NCBI RefSeq assembly: GCF_026283965.1
Contig: NZ_JAPDPD010000015.1
Location: forward strand, 81,312 to 145,311
Length of the DNA: 64,000 bases
Direction: 5' to 3'
From: Dyella subtropica
Lineage (GTDB): Bacteria; Pseudomonadota; Gammaproteobacteria; Xanthomonadales; Rhodanobacteraceae
Shown here: positions 50,301 to 56,109 of the stretch, piece after piece
Numbering within the stretch: position 1 is the first letter of the stretch
Layout: every line of letters starts with the position of its first letter
The notes under the pieces: generated by a model
The model's database searches: none
What the model was told of the DNA's origin: nothing
What the model saw: the letters and a program-made list of their open reading frames with translations, nothing else
Program-made: the position numbers and the translations under genes

Positions 50301-50530
50301 GACTCTATTACGCCTGGGAAGACACCACCGACGTCGAGGGTGAAATAGAAACGCTCAAGGCCCTGGTGGCACAGGTAATGAACAAGCTTCGGCACAAAGC
50401 CGATGAGATGCGCGAGCTGTCACACCGAGCCCGGCAGGAAAATTTTTCGTGGTCCGCGGCGTTCTCGGAATATCGTGCGATCTACTCGGCAATCACGGCA
50501 TACAAACGGCTCCGATACGCGCAAGCCTGA
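47399..50530 (+). CDS. GH13 amylase-like / GT5 glycogen-synthase-like fusion protein
   Basis: About 1,043 residues from ATG 47399; a TTG at 47339 in frame is an alternative, and neither has a clear ribosome site. N-terminal half (about 25-470) is a GH13 barrel with an intact triad: Asp210 in FRIDSARH, Glu241/242 in FLLEEAG, Asp316 in FVESHDS. The Asn of the DxxxNH region is replaced (DLILTHFG). C-terminal half (about 490-1040) resembles GT5 synthases: VRVGGLGQVI near its start, YHGHDYHTSL, and PSKFEPFGLTDIE followed by YGAIVVARRTGGL. No signal peptide or membrane segment is apparent. This domain order recalls fungal alpha-1,3-glucan synthases, but without their membrane part. It is the only plus-strand gene within the cluster and ends 22 bp from the convergent permease gene. 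Glucan synthesis or glucosylation of the product are both open. Confidence 0.85.
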   Translation: MRPIISSRSVDRALAPSPPENFGRSYSIFTKKLGEGTFRDISNNVESLRRLGISKLHLSPVYPQSCYSYNTTRNDHQYWPSDHTSIDDGLGGEQAFLELLETLNQRSIDIVLDLILTHFGYGGGDALTLERHDLRRPACYRIDINPPEHLYTDVENASSYQAQLSLREEIAKYAIYNMPSFDHADPAARRYIIDAHKRFIALGVRSFRIDSARHISLNFLVEFISELADGAGGQKVSFLLEEAGTRYTSIACTYYETLRRIPANAQVYFLDFPLNGAVLALQDASITFKRFVRFIHDRETPLTPLDRLVPFVESHDSTTLPASEFWALAMSVVTHFFSQCAPMLFHGGEAFMDRAHARERIDAISPSGMVNDLVQTMESALAPYRASANFGDTKEYDVTDDRLLAAKAADGRRLFLFINRCADRADLAFDLGAILRGAELRIAVSLGEKCEVTCRGDVLHIASEGLACAVFELIEPAEHLSTPTTPIELGIWADMLQESQNSRHRVLMAAMEFGSIEGLHGPGGEPIDVRVGGLGQVISEIIREYPDFLGKDGSECFFAFPRYQGIPQQSLTHVSSFDIDVEGSLEKMEVYCLAAQPRSRIYFLDHPHFLRRSVSTGAHARNVYHTDGYRDEMIFLRLFNKGLACLFDLLNCTIYHGHDYHTSLVPFFLDKRSACTLSIHNAGAAYVSSMTLPYYGGMDRHTAEFQETSVSVEDFSRILGIHRCLAIEHFQHKGAINILKGATSFVAANNLVGGLPVSAAYARELSRSWGEVMDRVAQAHGKMARDPFNLLIPSGHVRYPLLYGINNGSAFHGEGMPADADEVAGGAIKRTAKAALLEALWPGTDQDRPLCAIITRLTDQKNITAIIESARFILENGGCVIVAGPMDQSMTPDKIQALFVVMEQFPGSFWFSPEFIDQPTRKQILLAADFTIIPSKFEPFGLTDIEFSRYGAIVVARRTGGLGKVRNGLYYAWEDTTDVEGEIETLKALVAQVMNKLRHKADEMRELSHRARQENFSWSAAFSEYRAIYSAITAYKRLRYAQA

Positions 50531-50552
50531 CCCCCTCGATACGCCTTCAGGC

Positions 50553-51785
50553 TCAATCGCTTCTCGTCGCCACCACCGGCGGCACCGCCGCGGCGCGCAG
50601 CGCCGGCCCCAGCACGGCAAGCTGGCCAATCAGCCACAGGGCGATCGCGCCGACCGGGAAGTAGCTCGCCGGCAGCCGCGGCAGTTCGTAATGCAGCATC
50701 AGGAACTGGTTGATGCCATAGGCCAGCACCATGCCCAGGGCGATACCGATCGTCGCCAGCAGGAAGTTCTCGGTCTGAAAGTAATGCAGGATATCGACGC
50801 GGGTGGCACCCAGCGCGCGGCGCACGCCAATCATCCGGCGACGCTGCGCCACCCAGAAGCTGGCCAGGCCGACAATGCCCAGCGCGGTGACGATCAGCAG
50901 CGCCACGATCACGCCGCCCAGAATGCCGGCCATGGCGCGGTCAGTGGCGAAGTAGTCGTTGCGCGCGTCGTCATACGTGCGCTTCTTCAATACCACGCGA
51001 TTGGGATTGAGCTGCCTGAGCTTGGCCACCACCGCCTTCAGCACCGCCTCGCGGTCCTGCGGCGCCGTACGGATGACGTAGCTTGCCCCATCGGCCGGAG
51101 TCATGCGGATCGGCCAGATGGTGCTGTACTCCGAGCCATCCTGCCGGATGTACGGCCGCGCCAGGTGCGCGACGATGCCGATCACCCGGAACGGAATGCC
51201 ATTGCCCACGTAGATCGTCTTGCCCAGTGCGTCCTGCCCGGGCCATAAGCGCTCGGCCAGTGGGCGCGTAATGATCATGGTGTGCGGCAGCCCCGTAAGG
51301 TCCCCGCGATTCAAGGCGGCCACCACCGCGTCGAAATCGAGATACTCGCCGGGATCGAAATCGCGCCCGGCCACCAACTGTGTACCCAGCGTCGGCAACA
51401 GATTGGGGCCGAAATACGTCTCCGCCTCCAGCGTGTTCTGTTGCTGCTGAGGATCCAGCTTGAGGCCAGCATTGGCCGAGCCATCGAGGGTGAACGGCAG
51501 ATAGCGCGCCAGCGCCACTTGCTTCACGCCGGGGATCTGCCTCAGCTCCGCCAGATCGGTCGCCGTCTGCGCCTTGTCGTCGGGACTCGCGCCGATATAG
51601 CCCAGCTGGACCTGCACCAGCTCATGCTCGGCAACGCCGCTGGGCAGGTCCATGAGCCGCAGCCGCTGGCCGATCAGGAATACCGCATTGCAGACGATGG
51701 CGCAGGTCAGCGCGATCTGCAGAATGAGGAGCAGCGACGTGACCTTGTGGCGACGCAGGGTGGAAAGAATCGGCAGGATATCCAT
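50553..51785 (-). CDS. FtsX/MacB-type ABC transporter permease (second of pair)
   Basis: 410 residues: an N-terminal membrane segment (SLLLILQIALTCAIVCNAVF), a periplasmic MacB-like domain, then three C-terminal membrane segments of the FtsX type with VAQRRRMIGVRRALGATR between the first and second. Members of this family form MacB-like machines that use a separate ATPase. Its ATG is one base after the TGA of the neighbouring permease gene, so the two are clearly an operon. No ATPase or adaptor gene is in the window. A role in export or self-resistance for the cluster product is inferred from position. Confidence 0.88.
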   Translation of the reverse strand: MDILPILSTLRRHKVTSLLLILQIALTCAIVCNAVFLIGQRLRLMDLPSGVAEHELVQVQLGYIGASPDDKAQTATDLAELRQIPGVKQVALARYLPFTLDGSANAGLKLDPQQQQNTLEAETYFGPNLLPTLGTQLVAGRDFDPGEYLDFDAVVAALNRGDLTGLPHTMIITRPLAERLWPGQDALGKTIYVGNGIPFRVIGIVAHLARPYIRQDGSEYSTIWPIRMTPADGASYVIRTAPQDREAVLKAVVAKLRQLNPNRVVLKKRTYDDARNDYFATDRAMAGILGGVIVALLIVTALGIVGLASFWVAQRRRMIGVRRALGATRVDILHYFQTENFLLATIGIALGMVLAYGINQFLMLHYELPRLPASYFPVGAIALWLIGQLAVLGPALRAAAVPPVVATRSD

Positions 51786-51786
51786 G

Positions 51787-53091
51787 TCAATTGGTCTTCA
51801 ATTGCAGGGCGGGGGCGATCTGGCAGGCGCGCCAGGCCGGCAGCAGGCCGGCCAGCAGGCTCGCGCCCAGCGCCAACAGAAAAGTAGCCACCAGCATAGC
51901 CAGGTCGAGATGAGCCAATGCCGCGTACGCCGCAGGCTGGCGGCGCACCAGCCACAAGCCGAGCAAGGCCAGCAGCAGGCCGCCGACGCCGCCGACAAGG
52001 CCAATGACCCCCGATTCGATCAGCAGCTGCGCGAACAACGCACGCCTTGATGCACCCAGTGCGCGCCGCACGCCCAGTTCGCCCGAGCGGCGCATGAACT
52101 TCGCCAGCATCAGGCCCATCATGTTGACCAGGCACACCAGCAGGAAGCCGAACGCCAGCCAGGTCTGCAGGCGCACGTCGTCCGGCACCACCTGGTTGTA
52201 GTCCAGCCACTGGATGACGTTGCGCAGGCGCACGTTCGGCGGCCGCTGGAAACGCCCCAGTGCTTTTTGCTGGGCCGAGTAGTCGACGAGGAACGCCTTG
52301 TATGCCGGGGCGGCCGAAGGATCGAGCTGCACCCAGAACTGCAGCCACACGCAAAGCCCCGTATGGCTGGGGTTCTTGCCTGAGCCGCCGTTGCCCCAGC
52401 AATCGACGCGGCCATCCTGATTCATGCCCACGTCCTGGGATGTGGAAAGCGGGACGTAAACGCCTTCGTTCTGGCCGTAGCTTTTGCGGCTGAGGTCGTA
52501 GAACTGCGGATTGGGATGCCAGTCGCCGAGCACGCCGATAATGCGGAACGCAGCACCTGACAAGCGCAAAGTCTGCCCGGTACTGTCCTTGCCGCCGAAC
52601 AGCCTCTCGTTGAGCGCGGCGCTGATCACCGCCACGCGCGCACTCGCCTCGTCATCCGCCGCATTCCAGGCACGACCGTATTCCATCGGCACGCCGAACA
52701 TGGGAAAGAAATCCGCGGTGGTGTAGCGCGCCGCCTCGTAGAACGGGTCAAGCATCGTGTTGTCCGGCTGCACCGCCACCTGGCCGCCGGTCATCAGTGC
52801 CTGACGCTCCGCGCGTTTTTCCCGCAGGAGGTTCATACCATCTATCCAGGTGACCTGATCCGGCGGCTGCGTCTGGCCCGGCCGATAGCCGCTGGCGTCC
52901 AGCGGATCGATCTGGGCGCGATAAAGCTGCGCGCTACGGCCCGGCACCGGATCGCCCGACAGCACATGCAGCACGGTCAGCGTGGTCATGCTGGCGCCGA
53001 TGCCCAGTGCAACCGCCAGCACCATCAGTGCGGTAAGCGCGATGTTGCGCCTGAGGCTGCGCAGGGCCAGGTCGAGGTAGTAACTGAACAT
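51787..53091 (-). CDS. FtsX/MacB-type ABC transporter permease (first of pair)
   Basis: 434 residues with the same layout as its neighbour: N-terminal membrane segment (ALTALMVLAVALGIGASMTT), a large periplasmic domain, then FtsX segments with MRRSGELGVRRALGASRRAL. I place the start at ATG 53089-53091, which has AAGGAG 6 bases upstream. A longer in-frame extension has no membrane-protein character. The FAAL gene ends 61 bp upstream in the same direction. It probably pairs with the second permease as a heterodimer needing an ATPase encoded elsewhere. Confidence 0.88.
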   Translation of the reverse strand: MFSYYLDLALRSLRRNIALTALMVLAVALGIGASMTTLTVLHVLSGDPVPGRSAQLYRAQIDPLDASGYRPGQTQPPDQVTWIDGMNLLREKRAERQALMTGGQVAVQPDNTMLDPFYEAARYTTADFFPMFGVPMEYGRAWNAADDEASARVAVISAALNERLFGGKDSTGQTLRLSGAAFRIIGVLGDWHPNPQFYDLSRKSYGQNEGVYVPLSTSQDVGMNQDGRVDCWGNGGSGKNPSHTGLCVWLQFWVQLDPSAAPAYKAFLVDYSAQQKALGRFQRPPNVRLRNVIQWLDYNQVVPDDVRLQTWLAFGFLLVCLVNMMGLMLAKFMRRSGELGVRRALGASRRALFAQLLIESGVIGLVGGVGGLLLALLGLWLVRRQPAAYAALAHLDLAMLVATFLLALGASLLAGLLPAWRACQIAPALQLKTN

Positions 53092-53152
53092 GCGTTCTCC
53101 TTCGGGGACGGGAGCACAGGTGCATGCCGGAACCCGCCAGAATGTCCATCGC

Positions 53153-54988
53153 TTAACGACGCGGAACGCCGTGAACCAGCGCGCCACTCATATATTTGCT
53201 CCGGCAACCGCTGCGCTCCACTTTGCCGCTGGTGGTCTTGGGCAGCAGGCCTGGCGTCAGAATGACGATGTCGTGCACGCGCAACTGGTGTTCCTGCGAT
53301 ACCTCGCGCCGGATGGCGCGCTCCAGTTCCTTGCGCTCCACAACATGCGCCGCGGCGCTGCCGCTGCCCGCGTCTTCGGCCAATACGAACTTGCTCTTCA
53401 GTTCACACACCAGCACCACATGCACCTGCTCTTCGGTCTCCACCGAAAAGGCAATGCTGCACCCGGGCCTGAGGCATTCCAGCGCTTTCTCGACGGTGGC
53501 CTCGATATCCTGCGGATAATGATTCCGGCCCTCGACGATGATCAGGTCCTTGCGGCGCCCGGTAATCACCAGCTCCTCGCCGAGCATGAACCCCATATCG
53601 CCGGTACGCATGAAGTCCAGGCCAGGGACACCGGCGATCCTGGCGCGGAACTTCTCCTCCGTCTCCACCGGCTTGTTCCAATATCCCTTGGCAACCACGT
53701 CGCCATGCACCCATACCTCGCCTACCTGCCCCGCGGGCGTCGGCTCGCCGGTATCGGGATTGACGATGCGTACCTCGACCTGCCACGGCCCGGCAAACAC
53801 CTGTCCGCAACCCACCAAATGCCGTGCCGGCTGATCTTCCGCCACCAGTCGCACGCCGTGCTGCTCGAACGCCTCCGGGTCCAGGCAAAACAGCTTGGGC
53901 GCGCCATCGGCCATGCTGACGGCCAGCGTCGCCTCGGCCAGCCCATACATGGGCGCCATCGCTTCGTCGGCGAACCCGCAAGGCCCGAATGCATCGAGAA
54001 AACGCCGCACGCTGCTCCAGCGGATCGGCTCGGCGCAATTATTGGCGCGGCGCCAACCACTAAGATCCAGCGCATCACGCTCTGCCGCGGTGCTTTTCCG
54101 CGCAACCAGGTCGAAGGAAAAGTTGGGGCCGCCGCTGTGCGATGCGCGGAAGCGATGTATCGCGTTGATCCAGCGCATCGGCTGCTGCACAAAATCGAAC
54201 GGCGACATCAGGTAAACCGGCATGCCATGGGCCATGGGCACCAGCAGGCCGTCGATCAAGCCAAAGTCGTGGAAGTACGGCATCCAGCAGACCGCCGCTG
54301 AACCTTGCTGCGCGTAAGCGCCAACATGCCCCATGTACTGGACCATGCTCATAAGGTTTCGGTGCGTCACCATCACCCCTTTGGGGATGGAGGTCGAGCC
54401 GGAGGTGTATTGCAGATACACCAGTTCGGATGTGTCGACAGCATCTTCCACCCATGCGGAGGAAAGATCGGCCAGCTCGTCCACGGCGACCCACTCGACC
54501 TGTTCGAAGCCCTGCATCGTGCCGGCCATGGCCTGCAGGCGATCCCTGATCGCCGCGGTGGTCAACACAAAACGTGCGTCGCCATCACGTATGACGTTCT
54601 GCACGCGAACCAGATAGCGATCCAGTTTGCTCGACGCCGGCGCCGGCATCGGCGCACCGATCACCTTCCCGTAGGTGCAACCGAGAAAGCAGTAGACAAG
54701 CTCGACACCGGCATCGAACAGCATGATCGCTCGCGCGCCCTGGGCGCCTTGCCGCTGAAACCACGCCGCCAGCGAACGAGCTTTGCAGTCAAGCTCGTGG
54801 AAGGTCAAGGTCGAGACCGGCTCTTCGCCGCGGTCGAGAAAACTGATCGCCGGATAGTCCGGCAAAATGTCGGCCAGCGCGCGAAAGCGATCGACCAGAT
54901 GCCGGTGATCCGCCGCCACGACATCCGCCACCAGCGCCTTGCGCACCACTTCCCGATCCGAACTTCCCATTTGGCTATCTGGACACAT
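53153..54988 (-). CDS. Fatty-acyl-AMP ligase (FAAL, FadD32-like)
   Basis: Activates a fatty acid as acyl-adenylate and passes it to a carrier domain rather than CoA. About 611 residues. Motifs: YTSGSTSIPKGVMVTHRN, where GSTSxPKG marks FAALs; WMPYFHDFGLIDGLL; YGLAEATLAVS; TGDMGFMLGEELVITGRRKD; and the C-terminal catalytic KTTSGKVERSGCRSKY. I take ATG 54986-54988, with GTG 54995-54997 possible. It is the most upstream gene of the cluster in view. The PKS begins with a free ACP, so this enzyme most likely supplies a fatty-acyl starter; chain length cannot be read from sequence alone. Confidence 0.92.
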   Translation of the reverse strand: MCPDSQMGSSDREVVRKALVADVVAADHRHLVDRFRALADILPDYPAISFLDRGEEPVSTLTFHELDCKARSLAAWFQRQGAQGARAIMLFDAGVELVYCFLGCTYGKVIGAPMPAPASSKLDRYLVRVQNVIRDGDARFVLTTAAIRDRLQAMAGTMQGFEQVEWVAVDELADLSSAWVEDAVDTSELVYLQYTSGSTSIPKGVMVTHRNLMSMVQYMGHVGAYAQQGSAAVCWMPYFHDFGLIDGLLVPMAHGMPVYLMSPFDFVQQPMRWINAIHRFRASHSGGPNFSFDLVARKSTAAERDALDLSGWRRANNCAEPIRWSSVRRFLDAFGPCGFADEAMAPMYGLAEATLAVSMADGAPKLFCLDPEAFEQHGVRLVAEDQPARHLVGCGQVFAGPWQVEVRIVNPDTGEPTPAGQVGEVWVHGDVVAKGYWNKPVETEEKFRARIAGVPGLDFMRTGDMGFMLGEELVITGRRKDLIIVEGRNHYPQDIEATVEKALECLRPGCSIAFSVETEEQVHVVLVCELKSKFVLAEDAGSGSAAAHVVERKELERAIRREVSQEHQLRVHDIVILTPGLLPKTTSGKVERSGCRSKYMSGALVHGVPRR

Positions 54989-55677
54989 GATCCCCACCGA
55001 TTAGCCGCCCGTGTTGAACAACCCGCGCATCCTCACATCGAGGTCTATGCCTGCCCCTGCCCCTGCACCTCCCCGAACAGCAGCCCACTCTTCGAGCTTC
55101 ACCACCCTGCCGGCCACGCGATGCCAGCCGCCGAGGCCGTCGAACCGCCGCAGCGCCTGTCGAATCGATGGGAATCGGAGAAGTCGATGCCGAAATGCTG
55201 TGGAAGCCAGCCTCGACCATCGGCGATAGTCGGCACGCCATCGAGCACGGCTCCGCCTTCTCTACCGCGCATAAAGGGCACAAGACTTGCGGGCGAACGT
55301 TGCCTCGTCGCCCCACCTGATTGAAGATTGATCTTCGTGATGCCTGAGGGCTGCAAGCGCCCCTTCCCTGCCCTCGCCTTCAACCATTGAAGCGCACTCC
55401 CTACCAACGAAGCATCACCAGCGAAGCGCCCAGTCTCGCAGTTGTTATTACGACGTCCATCTGGAGTGTGGATTTGATGAAATGAAGACGATGTGAAATG
55501 ACTTCACATCCGCGATGACGCCACGAGCGACTGCTTACCGAAGTCTGGACCGCGCTTCCAAAGCTCGCTCAATGGCTTGCGAGCGGGGCCGCACACGAAG
55601 ATATCGGAGTGATACTGGCCTTCCTCATTCACCACGCCCGACCCAAGCGTCATTCGCAGCATTGCGGCCGAAACACG
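54989..55677. other. Gene-poor left flank of island
   Basis: About 690 bp with only short, low-quality open frames on both strands and no recognisable protein. A minus-strand frame at 55099-55407 has phrases such as LPQHFGIDFSDSHRFD but no family I can name. The stretch holds a small hairpin (gaagat-tg-atcttc, 55323-55336) and an inverted repeat at 55490-55510. It probably contains the promoter of the FAAL gene, though I see no clear -35/-10 pair. Confidence 0.4.
55490..55510. promoter_or_regulatory. Inverted repeat, possible operator
   Basis: Perfect 8-bp arms gatgtgaa and ttcacatc around a 5-base centre, about 500 bp upstream of the FAAL gene. Its form suits a dimeric regulator, but no T-tract follows and no regulator gene is nearby. 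Purpose unknown. Confidence 0.3.
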
Positions 55678-55887
55678 TCAGGTGATGCCACGAAGGATAG
55701 AAGGTGCCGGCAGCTGGGACTGCGACCGAGGATAGGCAGAGCGAATCTTGTCCTTCGGGACGTGCGTGAACACCCCCTCGATGACGTCAGGATTCTTGCC
55801 CCGCTCGTTCATCGTCGTGCTGAAGGCGGCGCGAAAGCCGTGTGCGGTGATCTATCCGCGTCGCAGCGCCATCAAGTCAGAGGCGCC
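55678..55887 (-). pseudogene. Tyrosine-recombinase (P4-type integrase) C-terminal remnant
   Basis: The frame reads MALRRG, a TAG stop, then ITAHGFRAAFSTTMNERGKN followed by PDVIEGVFTHVPKDKIRSAY, then ends 17 residues later. TAHGFRA.FST..NERG...DVIE matches the C-terminal catalytic block of P4-type integrases (HxxR motif in HGFR). The internal TAG (complement of 55852-55854) and the missing N-terminal and Tyr regions show it is dead. It marks an old integration event at the edge of the cluster. Confidence 0.75.
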
Positions 55888-56109
55888 TTAAGCTTCGAGG
55901 GATTGGACTCCAAACCGCTGCGCTACTGAAAACCGGGGGGACGTCGCCCCTACCCTCGATAACACGGGTTAGTCGCGTGGTTCGTCGCCAGGTTTAGGGG
56001 CGAAGGATGGGAAATTGCACCGGGCGAGACTGGCGCGGTCATTGGCGGGCCCCGTCGCGCGCCGCACTCTGTATTGCAAGCACAGTTCCGGCCTCATCAG
56101 ATGCATCAA
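55888..56109. other. Short intergenic stretch
   Basis: 222 bp between the integrase remnant and the helicase gene. A 9-bp inverted repeat (tcgccccta at 55944-55952, taggggcga at 55995-56003) is present. No gene or tRNA that I can support. Confidence 0.4.

Noticed and set aside
54305..55324. Plus-strand frame antisense to the FAAL gene
   Set aside because: Low-complexity, Arg/His-rich translation; the minus-strand FAAL has complete catalytic motifs.
55895..55935. tRNA-like phrase (gattggactccaaaccgc) near the integrase remnant
   Set aside because: I could not build a full cloverleaf or find an acceptor stem and T-loop, so it is not called a tRNA or attachment site.
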